Part shown: positions 33,077 through 42,378 of the stretch, piece after piece | How positions within the stretch are numbered: the first letter of the stretch is position 1 | Layout of the letters: the number at the start of each line of letters is the position of its first letter | From: Thiohalocapsa sp. PB-PSB1 | GTDB lineage: Bacteria > Pseudomonadota > Gammaproteobacteria > Chromatiales > Chromatiaceae | Direction: 5' to 3' | DNA: 64,000 bases | NCBI GenBank assembly: GCA_016745215.1 | Contig: CP050890.1 | Span: 4,526,001-4,590,000, forward strand | Program-made: the position numbers and the translations under genes | Notes under the pieces: model-generated | Told to the model about the DNA's origin: nothing | The model's input: the letters and a program-made list of their open reading frames with translations, nothing else | Databases searched by the model: none

Positions 33077-33201
33077 CGTTATGCATAGCCGGCGCCCGCG
33101 CTGTCTCGCACAAGACGAGCCGCCACGATTGTGCTCGCGTCATGCGCTGAAATTGCAAATGACGACGAACCGCGGGCGTCCGGCTGATGCACTTGTTGGA
33201 C
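33071..33201 (-). other. attC of cassette B2
   Basis: R'' GTCCAAC (33201-33195), same 131-bp body as the B1 attC with a few substitutions, R' GTTAGAT (33077-33071), which belongs to cassette C. Confidence 0.85.
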
Positions 33202-34832
33202 GGCTGACGCTGGCGTCGGGTTGGCTATGGATTTTTCTCCAGCATCGGAGGCGCTGTCAAGACCTTGCATCGGGTTTTGATAGACGGCGCGGGCGGCATT
33301 TGGAGGGATTCGAGCATGCGACGATCGGGATGTTGGAATCGATTGCGGCACCTTTTTCCCTGTTCGGGGCGGTCTATCAACGCTCCGACAACCCTGGGCG
33401 CAGGGCTGGCTTCCCCGGCGGTGGCGGGCGTCTCGAAATCAATGGGGCGCGGGACTGGCATTCAGGCTGCGGCAGCGTATTCGGCCGGTGGGTCGTGGAA
33501 AGAGAGGATCTGGAAGACTTGGCGTAGGTGGCCCTTGCCGCAATTCGGGCAGAGGCTCGGGTCGATGGTTTGTTTGCTGAGGAAGCCCTCGAGGTCGGCG
33601 ATGTAGGGCGCCTCTGGCTGGTCGAGGCCGAGCAGGGCGCGGCAGGCGGTGAGGTTGGCCTTGCGCCGACTGCCGCCGAGCAGACCGTAGTAGCGGATTT
33701 GGTGGAAGCCGGGCGGCAGGACGTGTTGCAGGAATCTGCGGATGAATTCCGGCCCGGACAGGCGCAGGGTTTTCTGCGCCTCGGGGCTCTCGGGGTCTTT
33801 GACGCGGTTGTCGCGGTAGCGGAAGACGACGCCGTCGGCATCGACGGCAAGGATGCGGTAGTTGGCGATGGCGATGCGGTTCACATAGCGCCCGAGGTAG
33901 CGGATGAGGTGCTGGGGGCTGTCGAACGGGGCTTCGGCATACACGACCCAGGCGTGGCGGTGCAGGCGGATCAGCAGTTGCTTCCAGTCGGCCTCGTCGT
34001 GCAGTTCGGGCGGGCAGTGGCTGAACTTGCCGGCGGCGCGCAGGGCTTCGAGTTCGCGCAGGAAGATGGCTCGGAAGACCGGCGAGAGGGCGCGGACCGG
34101 GAACAGGAAGTTGTTCGGCGCTTGCACAAAACCGCTGCCATCGCGTTTCAATGCGCCGCCGGTGACGAGGCAATGCACATGCGGGTGCAGCTGTAAGGTC
34201 TGGCCCCAGGTGTGCAGCACGCTGACAATGCCGAGGTCGGCGTCCCAGAGTTTGTGGGCAAAGGTCTGCAGGGTCTCGGCGGCACTGCGCATGAGGATGG
34301 CGTAGACCTCGGCATCGCAGTACTGCGCTAGGCGGTTGAGGTCTTCGGGCAGGGTGAAGACGAGGTGGAAGTACTGGATGGGCAACAGCTCCAGCTCGCG
34401 GTCATCGACCCAGGCGGCGCGTTGGGAGGCGCGGCATTTGGGGCAGTGGCGGTTGCGGCAGGAGTTGTAGCTGATCTCCACATGCCCGCAGTGGTCGCAT
34501 TGATCGACATGGCCGCCGAGCGCGGTGGTGCGGCAGGTCTCGATGGCGTGCAGGGCGCGGCCTTGCTCGAAGCTCGGATGGTACTCGGCGCGGTAGGCGG
34601 CGCCATGCATGCGCACCACATCGGCCAGTTCGAATGGCGGTGGAGCATATTCGACGGGGAACTCGCGGCGGATTTCGGCGGTGATGGCTGGACTGCACAT
34701 GGTTACAGTATAGCCAGTTCCCGTGAGAGCGGGCGCGGAAGGGGGCGATCCCGCGTGCCCGTGGTGATGCATCCTTCAGTCGGTTGATGCGTTGGCGTGC
34801 TTTGATGGTGGGGGGTTATTTATTTAGTCCAA
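33077..34832 (-). mobile_element. Integron cassette B2 (IS91-like transposase)
   Basis: Starts TTGGACTAAATAAATA at the attC at 34827-34915 and ends at the core with cassette C. The 5' flank between the leader and the ATG (34701-34815) differs from B1, so the two copies are not a simple block duplication. Confidence 0.75.
33462..34700 (-). CDS. IS91-family HUH transposase, copy B2
   Basis: 412 residues from the ATG at 34700 (MCSPAITAEIRREF), chosen to match the A/B start. Unlike B1 it has the full YLGRYVNRIAIANYRI motif, with HPHVHCLVTGG and zinc fingers intact, so it is the likely functional B transposase. Sequence identity to B1 is very high downstream, but the first codons and promoter region differ. 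Confidence 0.9.
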   Translation of the reverse strand: MCSPAITAEIRREFPVEYAPPPFELADVVRMHGAAYRAEYHPSFEQGRALHAIETCRTTALGGHVDQCDHCGHVEISYNSCRNRHCPKCRASQRAAWVDDRELELLPIQYFHLVFTLPEDLNRLAQYCDAEVYAILMRSAAETLQTFAHKLWDADLGIVSVLHTWGQTLQLHPHVHCLVTGGALKRDGSGFVQAPNNFLFPVRALSPVFRAIFLRELEALRAAGKFSHCPPELHDEADWKQLLIRLHRHAWVVYAEAPFDSPQHLIRYLGRYVNRIAIANYRILAVDADGVVFRYRDNRVKDPESPEAQKTLRLSGPEFIRRFLQHVLPPGFHQIRYYGLLGGSRRKANLTACRALLGLDQPEAPYIADLEGFLSKQTIDPSLCPNCGKGHLRQVFQILSFHDPPAEYAAAA

Positions 34833-34915
34833 CGTCAACCGCAGCCCGCGCCAAACTGCGGCCACGCGCGAAGCGCCGGCCGCAGTTTGGCGTCGGGCTG
34901 GCGGACTCGTTGGGC
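34827..34915 (-). other. attC of a lost cassette upstream of B2
   Basis: Minus strand R'' GCCCAAC (34915-34909), GAGTCCGCCAGCCCGACGCC, arms AAACTGCGGCCGGCGC / CGTGGCCGCAGTTT, GGCGCGGGCTGCGGTTGAC and R' GTTGGAC (34833-34827). The cassette body that belonged to it is cut at ~34972 by the solo HUH-element end. Confidence 0.92.
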
Positions 34916-34972
34916 GCTATCATAGTTCAACCGGTGCAAGACACAACACCTGAGGTTGTGCTTTTGGAAATG

Positions 34973-35000
34973 GTGTAAATGGTAAAGTGTCACCGTAATC
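34973..35000 (-). repeat. Solo terminal inverted repeat of the IS200-like element
   Basis: GTGTAAATGGTAAAGTGTCA then CCGTAAT matches the right ends of the elements at 19863 and 28397, with no transposase attached. It separates integron DNA (left) from an IS1182-like remnant (right). Confidence 0.75.
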
Positions 35001-35443
35001 CATTTTGGCATGCATTCGTTGGCGTAGAGGTTCTTTGTCGTCCGTGTTGATCGTACGGGCTTCTCCCTTTTTCGATTGACAGCAACGGGATCGGCATGGG
35101 CAGGCGGCACAGGTTTCAGCGCGACCTTGGTCGGTTTTTTCTCCGTCTTTCGTTTCTCCTACCACAACCAAGATTTGTCCGCCCGGGCAAGTGAAACAGT
35201 CTTCCTTCGGGTCGTATTCGAAATCGGCTTTCAACAGCTTTCGCGCTGATTCGTCCAGTGGCGTTTCGTCCTTTTTTTCACCTTTACTCGTCGCGATGTA
35301 ACAGTCCACTCCACTGTCTTCCAATGCCTCGAGATAGAGCAGTCATGATCCTTCGGGAGCAGATCGAATAGATTGCTCGGGGACAAGATGTCCGGATCAT
35401 GTTCGATCAGGCTTTTTTTGAATGGGATGGTCTGCTTGCTCAT
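35001..35443 (-). pseudogene. IS1182-like transposase remnant, internally deleted
   Basis: Two pieces of one transposase. The first is the start, MSKQTIPFKKSLIEHDPDIL from 35443, about 35 codons. The second, in another frame, is ADFEYDPKEDCFTCPGGQIL, ETCAACPCRSRCCQSKKGEA and EPLRQRMHAKMD, which is the cysteine-rich region of IS1182-type transposases. The catalytic middle is missing and the 3' part is cut by the solo HUH end. TTCTCGGACAGCCTCCTAG at 35624-35642 is probably this IS's terminal repeat, since the same 19 bases occur at 46488-46506. Confidence 0.7.
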
Positions 35444-35449
35444 GATCAC

Positions 35450-35864
35450 CCTAGTTATCGGTTCATCTCAGCCGTGCACGGAATGGGAAACGGGGTATCC
35501 GAGCGCCCCGTTTGCCTTGGCACAGGGCGATAATCGTTGTGCGACGCTCCACTCTGCGATCTTGGCAGAGCGCTAAACGCTCACCTGTCTCGGGAGGAAT
35601 GGCGATTGTACCCGTTCGCTCCGTTCTCGGACAGCCTCCTAGGCATATTCTACTCTTCTAGAGCCAGGCTATTCCCGTAGACACCTGTTTCAAGAAATTT
35701 TTCTGGCACTCGAGCTTGCGCGATATCTTCCTTTCCGTGCTCTCCTCGGGGGGACTCGAGGACGGACGGGAGCGAGGGTGCGAGCATGGGGAATGGAAGA
35801 CGCACCGCACCGCGCCTTCCACTTGGCCTGCAATTGGCGTGGCGGGTGGACCTGCACCCTTCGC
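35450..35864. other. Non-coding gap between IS remnant and restriction locus
   Basis: No gene recognised. It holds the putative IS1182-type end at 35624-35642. The remainder shows no hairpin or promoter that I could support. Confidence 0.5.
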
Positions 35865-36548
35865 CTAGAGATTCTGCTCCAACAGCGCCCCATGCTCCCT
35901 CAACCAATCTTTCGCCTTCTCGGCCGTCGGGTGCTGCGCCCTGACGATATTCCAGAAGCGCGGGGTATGGTTCGGCTCGATGAGGTGGGCCAGTTCGTGG
36001 ATGATGACGTAGTCAATCACGAACATCGGCGCCTTAATCAAGCGCCAGTTGAATCGCAGGCTGCTTCTAGGTGTGCAAGAACCCCAACGGAAGCGGCCTT
36101 CCGAAACCTCTGCATCCCGGTAACTCACGCCGAGCTGTCGGGCATGCAGTTTGACGCGAGGCAGGATCTGCTGCTCCGCACGCACGAGCATCCAATTCGC
36201 GAACGCCTTGCTCCCACTGGCGGCAATCCTAGGCGGCACCACGAACTGCCTGGAAAACTCGATCTCTCCGGATTCGGTGTCGGCGATGGCGATTCGATAG
36301 CGTCGGCCCAGGTACAACACGGCCTCGCCGTTGACCAGTTCCTTGCCAGGCGGCTCGGGCTCGTCGTTGTATTTTTGCTCGTGACGAATCTTCTCGAAGA
36401 GCCATTGGCGCTTGGAATCGACGATCTCTCGAATCCTCGCCTCGGAGATACTCTCAGGCGCATGTACCACAATCCGCCGATCCCGCTCGACGGTGATGGT
36501 CAGCTTGCGGCGCTTGGGTGAACGGACGATGGCGTAATCCAGATCCAC
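35865..36548 (-). CDS. YgjP-like (M48/DUF45) metallopeptidase
   Basis: 227 residues. The C-terminal half has the zinc-binding signature IIHELAHLIEPNHTPRFW, with two His and the Glu of HELAH and a further His downstream. Before it comes RFRWGSCTPRSSLRFNWRLI, the hallmark WGSC segment of YgjP/SprT-like proteins. It starts five bases after the hsdR stop, so it is the last gene of the restriction operon. YgjP-like genes are frequent hsdR neighbours; their role there is not established. Confidence 0.88.
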   Translation of the reverse strand: MDLDYAIVRSPKRRKLTITVERDRRIVVHAPESISEARIREIVDSKRQWLFEKIRHEQKYNDEPEPPGKELVNGEAVLYLGRRYRIAIADTESGEIEFSRQFVVPPRIAASGSKAFANWMLVRAEQQILPRVKLHARQLGVSYRDAEVSEGRFRWGSCTPRSSLRFNWRLIKAPMFVIDYVIIHELAHLIEPNHTPRFWNIVRAQHPTAEKAKDWLREHGALLEQNL

Positions 36549-36553
36549 GTCGG

Positions 36554-39500
36554 CTATTCCGCGTAGAGGATCCTGTCATTGTTCTTCTCGGCGATCTCCA
36601 TGACGCGAGAAATCAGGCGGGCACGTGCCGTCACGATGCTCGGCAGCTTGACGAATTCCGGCTGAAGCAGCGTCTTCTGCAACTCGGCCTTGAGCCGGTT
36701 GCGGGCCGGAACGCTCTCCCAGAATCCCGTCAGACTCAGCTCGCGCTCGACGACGTTGTAAATCTGCTGAGTCAGGTTGACCATTGCACTGATGCGCTCG
36801 TCCTCGTTATTCGCATAGGCCGGGTGTTGTTCCCATGCGGCTCCCAATTCGCGCTGTAGCATCCTGAAAAAGGGCATCTGCTTCTTGCGATGCAGGCCGT
36901 AGGTCGGCTCCTGACTCGCGGAGCGCATCCGTTCTCTGAGCTTCTCCAGCTCTTCGTAGATCCTCTGCCAGTTATCTCGGAACTCCTCGAAGATCTTGGC
37001 CAATGCCTCGGCGAAGGACGCTTGCAGGTCTGGATCATCGTCAAGGTCGACGTCCAAGTGATGGCGGATGGCGTGCTCGATCTCCGCGGCCTTGGTCTTG
37101 GTACGCTTGCGATTACCAACGAGTCGCTCGAAGTCGTCGTCCAAGATCGAAATCGGGGCAATCTTGAGATCGATGCCCTTCGAGGCGAGGTAGGCATCCG
37201 TCAGTGCACGCAGTTTCGGCGGAATACCCTTCATGCTGAAGCGGCTGTCCCTGAAGTGCTTGCCGGCCAGGGCATTGATCTCGGTGAGGGCGTTGTAGTC
37301 GCCCATGAAGTCCAACGCATCTTTCGCCGGAAACACCAGGTTCAGACAGCGGGTGAACTGCTTGAACAGGCTCATGAATTCGAAGCGCAGATCCTCGTCG
37401 TAGAAGAGGTCGAAAAAGGCATCATGGTCAGTCAGGTCGGTCAGCCCGTGCTTCTTCAGCAAGGTCATGATCGCCTCATGCGCGGCCTGCAACTCGCGAA
37501 GCTCGTCCTCGGGAAAGCTCAGTGCGTCTTCGACCTCTTTCTGCTCGCGCTCGTCGTAGCTATCGATGGCCTTCTTCAGGTGGTGGCCGATGCCCACGTA
37601 GTCGACGACGAACCCCTTGTCCTTGCTGACGTCGCCAACACGGTTCACACGGGCAATCGCCTGAAGCAGGTTGTGCGCAACGATGACCTGATCCAGATAC
37701 ATCACCTGCTCTACGGGGGCGTCGAAGCCGGTGAGCAGCATGTGATTGACCACCAGGATGCCTAGGTTGCCGTCTACCCCGTTTTCCTCGCTACCGAAGG
37801 CCATCTTGAAGCGCTTGATGCTGGTCTTGTGCCGACCCCTGTCACCGTACTGCCTGAGATGAGGAAGATCGTTGTGCCCGACGGAGATGACGACGTCCAC
37901 CTGCAGCCGCTTCAGCCGATCCAGGTCGAGATTTAGCGGGTTAGCCTGTTCCAGTGCCTTGAGCGCGTCTGCCAGGGCCAAGCAAAGGTAGGTGCGATAG
38001 CGAACCGCGGCCTCCCGCGAAGTTGCCACAACCTGAGCCTTGTAGCCGTTGGGGAAGATGTGCGCCAGGTAGTGCGCCACCATGTCCCGGGCTTTCGCCT
38101 CGATGGTCGGCTCAGCCTCCAGATAGGCGTCGCGTGAGCCATAGCCCAGGATCTCCAGGCGCTCTGCCAGATTGTAGTCGCTGAACACGTCCGCGAACTC
38201 CGTGTCCATCGCCTGCTGGTCGGTCACCTCCGCGTTGTGCGTCCGCCCCTCGTAGACGATCTCCAGGGTCACGCCGTCCTCGATGGACTGGCGCATGGTG
38301 TACTTGTCGATGTAATCGCCAAACACCCGCTCGGTCTTGTCGATCGGGGTGCCCGTGTAGGCGATCCGTGCCGCATTGGGGATACCCTTGTCCAGGTTGG
38401 CCCCGAGCATGGCGTACTGGGAGCGATGGGCCTCATCGGTCATCACCAGGATGTGCGGGCTGGCATTGAGCTGCGGGAAGGACTGAGCCAAGTCCGTCTC
38501 CCGGAACTTGTGGATCATGGCCATGACCAGATCCGACGAGTCCGAGCGCAGCAGCTCCTTCAGCGACTCGATGCTGTCCGCCACCTTCACCGTGAAGCCG
38601 ATGCTCTGACTGGTCTGGGCCAGTTGCTCCTCCAGCTGAGTGCGGTCGGTCACGAAGACGACCTTCCACTGTTGCAGGACCTGGTGCCGAACCATGGCCC
38701 GCACCATGAACATCATGGTCAGCGACTTGCCCGAACCCTGGGTGTGCCAGATGATGCCGCTGCGCTCCCGCGGTGTCTTGCCCTCCAGCAGTTTCTTCAC
38801 CGCCAGCCTCACCGCCCGGTACTGCTGATACCGGCCGACGATCTTGATGGTCTCGCCCTTGTCGTTGGTGGAGAACAACGTGAAGTTGCGGACGATGTCC
38901 AGCAGGTTCGCCGGGTCACACATCCCCGCCACCAGCCGCTGTTGATCGTTGGCCGTGCCCGCCCCGTGGTCCAGCTCGTCCAGGGTGCGCGGATAGGGGT
39001 CCGCCCACCGGTAGAAGTGCTTCTCGTTGTGGGTGGTGATGGTGCCGAACTTCGCCTGTTGCCGGCAGGTCGCCACCACGAACTGGTTGTAGAAAAACAG
39101 GCCGGGGCTGCCCTCGCCCTTGGCCCCGCGCTGCTCGCTGTAGCGCAGCATCTGATCGATGGCCTCGAAGATCGGCTCCTTCACCTTCGGCGACTTGCAC
39201 TCGATCACCACCAGCGGCAGGCCGTTCACGAACAGCACGATGTCCGGGACGATGTGGTGCTCGGTGCCGAGGATGCGCACCTTGAACTGGCAGACGGCGA
39301 TGAAACGGTTGGCGCTGTCCTGGCCAGGGCAATACTCGGCTTCGAAATCGATGAACCGAACCGTCGGGCTCTGCTCGCCGGTCTGGCGGTTCTCGCCGAC
39401 GCTGGTGTTCTCCAGCAGCAGGCCGAGCAGATGGCGGTTGTTCTCGATCAGATTATTGCCGGGAAAGCTGGCGGTGAGCTGCTTGATCACCTCGTCGATC

Positions 39501-39733
39501 TGATCCGGCTCCATCCAGGGGTTGATGCGCCCAATCTGCTCCCGCAGCACCGGCTCCATGACCACATCCGTAAAGCTCCCTCGAAGACTGGCCGCCGGGG
39601 GCTGCTTGTTGTCCAGGTCCAGCACCTCCCAGCCTAGCCCCGCGAGCTGGTCCAGCAGGGGCTTCTCGACGTGGTTGCGTTCGTCGAGTTTGATGTGTGG
39701 CAGCATCGTGTCATGTTGGAACATTGTCGTCAC
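36554..39733 (-). CDS. hsdR: Type I restriction endonuclease subunit HsdR
   Basis: 1059 residues, the usual HsdR size. The N-terminal nuclease domain has the PD-(D/E)xK core (IVLFVNGLPLVVIECKSPK). The translocase follows: motif I HTQGSGKSLTMMFMV, DEAH-type MTDEAHRSQY, and motif III YTGTPIDKTE. C-terminal helical regions bind HsdM/HsdS. With HsdM2S it translocates DNA and cuts unmodified DNA at distance. In this locus it is separated from hsdM and hsdS by toxin-antitoxin genes but remains on the same strand. Confidence 0.95.
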   Translation of the reverse strand: MTTMFQHDTMLPHIKLDERNHVEKPLLDQLAGLGWEVLDLDNKQPPAASLRGSFTDVVMEPVLREQIGRINPWMEPDQIDEVIKQLTASFPGNNLIENNRHLLGLLLENTSVGENRQTGEQSPTVRFIDFEAEYCPGQDSANRFIAVCQFKVRILGTEHHIVPDIVLFVNGLPLVVIECKSPKVKEPIFEAIDQMLRYSEQRGAKGEGSPGLFFYNQFVVATCRQQAKFGTITTHNEKHFYRWADPYPRTLDELDHGAGTANDQQRLVAGMCDPANLLDIVRNFTLFSTNDKGETIKIVGRYQQYRAVRLAVKKLLEGKTPRERSGIIWHTQGSGKSLTMMFMVRAMVRHQVLQQWKVVFVTDRTQLEEQLAQTSQSIGFTVKVADSIESLKELLRSDSSDLVMAMIHKFRETDLAQSFPQLNASPHILVMTDEAHRSQYAMLGANLDKGIPNAARIAYTGTPIDKTERVFGDYIDKYTMRQSIEDGVTLEIVYEGRTHNAEVTDQQAMDTEFADVFSDYNLAERLEILGYGSRDAYLEAEPTIEAKARDMVAHYLAHIFPNGYKAQVVATSREAAVRYRTYLCLALADALKALEQANPLNLDLDRLKRLQVDVVISVGHNDLPHLRQYGDRGRHKTSIKRFKMAFGSEENGVDGNLGILVVNHMLLTGFDAPVEQVMYLDQVIVAHNLLQAIARVNRVGDVSKDKGFVVDYVGIGHHLKKAIDSYDEREQKEVEDALSFPEDELRELQAAHEAIMTLLKKHGLTDLTDHDAFFDLFYDEDLRFEFMSLFKQFTRCLNLVFPAKDALDFMGDYNALTEINALAGKHFRDSRFSMKGIPPKLRALTDAYLASKGIDLKIAPISILDDDFERLVGNRKRTKTKAAEIEHAIRHHLDVDLDDDPDLQASFAEALAKIFEEFRDNWQRIYEELEKLRERMRSASQEPTYGLHRKKQMPFFRMLQRELGAAWEQHPAYANNEDERISAMVNLTQQIYNVVERELSLTGFWESVPARNRLKAELQKTLLQPEFVKLPSIVTARARLISRVMEIAEKNNDRILYAE

Positions 39734-39805
39734 CCATCGTCACCGGAACCCGCCGACCGTTCTTCGAACCAGACACGCAGAGCCCGCAAAGCGTAACCGC
39801 GGCGT

Positions 39806-40207
39806 CTAATCCGGTAGCTGAAAACCCGCCTGGATGAAGTGCTGATCGAATGCCAATGCCTTGCTCAACCGCATTTCCTTCATCACCACGAAGGACACAC
39901 AATCCACTAGCCCCCAGTTTTTATCCTTGTACTGCTCGTACAGCCCAACCGCGCTCTTGAACAGTATTGGATTGAGGTGAACCAAGGTAACGTTATCCGA
40001 CTCCTCAAATTGATGCAGGATCTCGACCGCCTCGGCCCGTGCGACGCGAGACAAGGCGTTGCCGACCTCCAACAGGACCGCGTCGGTGGTGACTAAGGGA
40101 TAGCCCTCGTAGCGGTCCGCCAATGCCACCGCTCGCCGATGATGGGCGTCCGTGACGTTGACCAAACCAATCACATAGCCCGTATCGATGAACAGTGGCT
40201 CAAGCAT
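39806..40207 (-). CDS. PIN-domain toxin (VapC-like)
   Basis: 133 residues. PIN acidic residues are in place: Asp in LFIDTGYVIGL, Glu in VLLEVGNAL, Asp in GLVDCVSFVVM and Asp in LAFDQHFIQ. These proteins are Mg-dependent ribonucleases. The ATG overlaps the end of the upstream antitoxin-like gene by eight bases, the standard antitoxin-toxin coupling. Embedded between hsdS and hsdR, it may stabilise the locus. Confidence 0.85.
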   Translation of the reverse strand: MLEPLFIDTGYVIGLVNVTDAHHRRAVALADRYEGYPLVTTDAVLLEVGNALSRVARAEAVEILHQFEESDNVTLVHLNPILFKSAVGLYEQYKDKNWGLVDCVSFVVMKEMRLSKALAFDQHFIQAGFQLPD

Positions 40208-40439
40208 CCTTCTCGCCGCTCAAGTACGCGTCGTGCTCCGCCGAGAAATCCTCGGGTCCTGTGATCTTGATCTGCTTGAGCCGCGTCAGAAGCGATTGGG
40301 GAGGCTGCTTCGACGGCTCCTCATCCATCATCAAGATGACGCGCACCGATCTCTCGTTCCATGCGTCGCGATAGCGTTCCGGGATCGTCACGCTGACTTG
40401 TCCGTCGTGGGCGACGGCGTTCAGTTCGATGGCATTCAT
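40200..40439 (-). CDS. Antitoxin-like partner of the PIN toxin
   Basis: 79 residues from the ATG at 40439 with GAGGTG upstream; a further upstream start is less likely. The N-terminal part (NAIELNAVAHDGQVSVTIPERYRDAW) resembles small beta-rich DNA-binding antitoxin N-termini; the C-terminal part (TRLKQIKITGPEDFSAEHDAYL) is the typical toxin-wrapping tail. It overlaps the PIN gene. Confidence 0.75.
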   Translation of the reverse strand: MNAIELNAVAHDGQVSVTIPERYRDAWNERSVRVILMMDEEPSKQPPQSLLTRLKQIKITGPEDFSAEHDAYLSGEKDA

Positions 40440-40468
40440 GCTCACCTCTAGGCGTTGCATTGTCGTGC

Positions 40469-40699
40469 TCAGTTAAGCTCACGATTAAACCATAGCGAGG
40501 CCCGGGACGCGTCTGCGGGCGAGAGGATGTCCTTTTCGAAGGTCACGCTGCCCTTGAGCGGGTTGCTCTGCCTCACGCCCGGCGAGGCCGATTCACTGGA
40601 TGGATCGTGCTTCAACGCGACGATGATGCGATGCAGGACCTCCAGGTTGCTGTCGGCAACCTCATCGAGATCGGCCTTAAGCTGCTCTCTCGTGGTCAT
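40469..40699 (-). CDS. Small antitoxin-like protein, no toxin partner
   Basis: 76 residues from the ATG at 40699 (GGAG upstream). It starts MTTREQLKADLDEVADSNLEVL and ends NPLKGSVTFEKDILSPADAS, a pattern seen in short antitoxins paired with RelE/ParE- or PIN-type toxins. No matching toxin gene follows; the next gene is the antitoxin at 40439. Confidence 0.55.
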   Translation of the reverse strand: MTTREQLKADLDEVADSNLEVLHRIIVALKHDPSSESASPGVRQSNPLKGSVTFEKDILSPADASRASLWFNRELN

Positions 40700-40724
40700 G
40701 TCGATGTCTCCGGGGCACGATTGG

Positions 40725-41054
40725 TCAGTTGCGGAAGCGGGGCGAGCGGGTTGACTGGACCTGATCATAGGCGGGAATGATGCGTCCAGGTTGTTGGTCT
40801 GGGTCTTGTAGCGTTTGCCGTCGGCGGCAATTGTTCGGAATTTCCGAACAACTGAATCCTTGTCCAACTCGGCGGACCCGAAGATGTTCGTTGATGGTCG
40901 GGACGCTGATCTCGAACAGCTCCGCCATCACCTTCTGAGTCAGCCAGACCGTCTCCTCCTCGAAGCGAACCTCGATCCCCTGCTCGCCGGCCTGGGCCGT
41001 GAAGATCAGGAACTCGGCGGTGCTGTTGCGGATTTGGAGGGGGGTGTCGGTCAT
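40725..41054 (-). pseudogene. RhuM-family (virulence RhuM) fragment with frameshifts
   Basis: The ATG overlaps the hsdS stop (ATGA). The first frame reads EFLIFTAQAGEQGIEVRFEEETVWLTQKVMAELFEISVPTINEHL in part; the second frame continues NIFGSAELDKDSVVRKF and TIAADGKRYKTQ; a third gives NLDA-IIPAYDQVQ before a stop. RhuM proteins are ~300 residues, so this is both frameshifted and truncated. RhuM genes often lie inside type I restriction loci. Confidence 0.75.
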
Positions 41055-42352
41055 GGGGTTGCCGGCGCTGGGGATTCTGGTTCTAGCAGGGGGGTGACGC
41101 GCTTTCTGCCGGTTAGGAGGTCTTGCATTAGCGCCAGCTTCAGGCGCTGCGCCTTCTCAAGAGCGGACTGGTAGTGTGCTTGCAAGCGGTAAGACTTTTC
41201 GACTTGCTCAGCGATCCGCTGCATTTCGGTTTCACTGGATGGAACAGCAACGATAGGCGACAAGATCTCGGACCGCGATAAGTGAGGGATGTCCATACCT
41301 TTTTGCTTCAATTGAAGCTCGCGACGGTAAGCAGGCGAACGAATAACGACGCTAAGAAATGCGGTAGGAACTCGTTGTGCGATGAATCTACCGACCCGCT
41401 GTACCAAAAGGGATGGTGTGTCATCACGGCTTAGCTGGGTCAATTTGAAGCCCTGCTGCGTGAACGTCCGATCCATTCCGATAACAAAGTCGCCAGGGCA
41501 GAGAAGGTATTCCTCAAAATCCTTTACGCGGTCGGGTGTGAGTCGCTGCGTGTCTTTCCAATCGGGAGTGCCTGTCCCGACGTTCTCGCCTCGGAGCAGC
41601 CGAATGCCGGTCTCGGAGAACCAAGAACTCTTGAATGCATATCCTACCTGCAGATCAGCGATCTCGGATAGGTGGTGGCTATTCCACTCCACCGGCATCC
41701 GCCCCAGCGGCGAGTCTTTGAATTCGTGGGTCTCTTCGGAGCGGAGGTTGCCGTGCTCGTCGATGCCTCGGGTGAGCAGGTCTTGCATCAGACCGGTCTT
41801 GATGCGCTGCTGCTTGGCAATCAACGCCTCGGTCTGCTCAATCGCCCGGTCCACCGTCGAGAGGATTTCGGCGATTTTGGTTTGTTCAGGTTTTGAGTCC
41901 GGAAATGGCAGCGCTACGGAAGCGAGAGCGGTCTTTGAAATCTCAGCAAAAGTGGTCCCCTCGCCACGATTCTTGATCGCGTCAATATTATGCAAGATGC
42001 TGTAGTACGCGAACTCGGGATCGTAGCCTTGCTTGAGCTTGATGCTCTTGCAGCCCTGATTCGTGCAAAAGTCCATCACTGGAATTGCGACATAACCAAT
42101 CGGTGCACGAGAAGACATGACGATGGAGCGACCGGGGAGAAGCTGTGCGGAACAGCTGTTCAGCCCTTTTTCGCTCAGAGTTTTCGCTGATCCGAACAAG
42201 TATGGGGAACGCAAACGGCTCACGTCGTTCGGTGTCACCCAGACAATGTCTCCGTCCCAATAAGCAGCAATGCCTGTCCTCGGCGTTGCCCCTGAAAATA
42301 GAGTCCCGAACTCATCAAAGCGCTTGCAGGTCCAGCCTGCGGGCTTAATCAC
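41051..42352 (-). CDS. hsdS: Type I specificity subunit HsdS
   Basis: 433 residues from the GTG at 42352, where GAGG precedes; the longer frame upstream is rejected because it runs through a dispersed inverted repeat. Two target-recognition domains are visible: GWTCKRFDEFGTLFSGATPR... at the start and VEWNSHHLSEIADLQVGYAFK... in the second half. Each is followed by a conserved helix region (IAEILSTVDRAIEQTEALIAKQQRIKTGLMQDLL-like; second copy ending KLALMQDLLTGRKRV). It determines the bipartite recognition sequence, which cannot be read from the protein. Confidence 0.92.
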   Translation of the reverse strand: MIKPAGWTCKRFDEFGTLFSGATPRTGIAAYWDGDIVWVTPNDVSRLRSPYLFGSAKTLSEKGLNSCSAQLLPGRSIVMSSRAPIGYVAIPVMDFCTNQGCKSIKLKQGYDPEFAYYSILHNIDAIKNRGEGTTFAEISKTALASVALPFPDSKPEQTKIAEILSTVDRAIEQTEALIAKQQRIKTGLMQDLLTRGIDEHGNLRSEETHEFKDSPLGRMPVEWNSHHLSEIADLQVGYAFKSSWFSETGIRLLRGENVGTGTPDWKDTQRLTPDRVKDFEEYLLCPGDFVIGMDRTFTQQGFKLTQLSRDDTPSLLVQRVGRFIAQRVPTAFLSVVIRSPAYRRELQLKQKGMDIPHLSRSEILSPIVAVPSSETEMQRIAEQVEKSYRLQAHYQSALEKAQRLKLALMQDLLTGRKRVTPLLEPESPAPATP

Positions 42353-42378
42353 TGCATATTCCTCAATAGGAGAATGAT

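Noticed and set aside
11509..34915. Group IIC-attC introns or IS1111-attC insertions as the explanation for the attC-linked elements
   Set aside because: No reverse-transcriptase frame and no IS1111-type transposase lies at any attC; the single IS110-family fragment (19865-20342) is not at an attC core.
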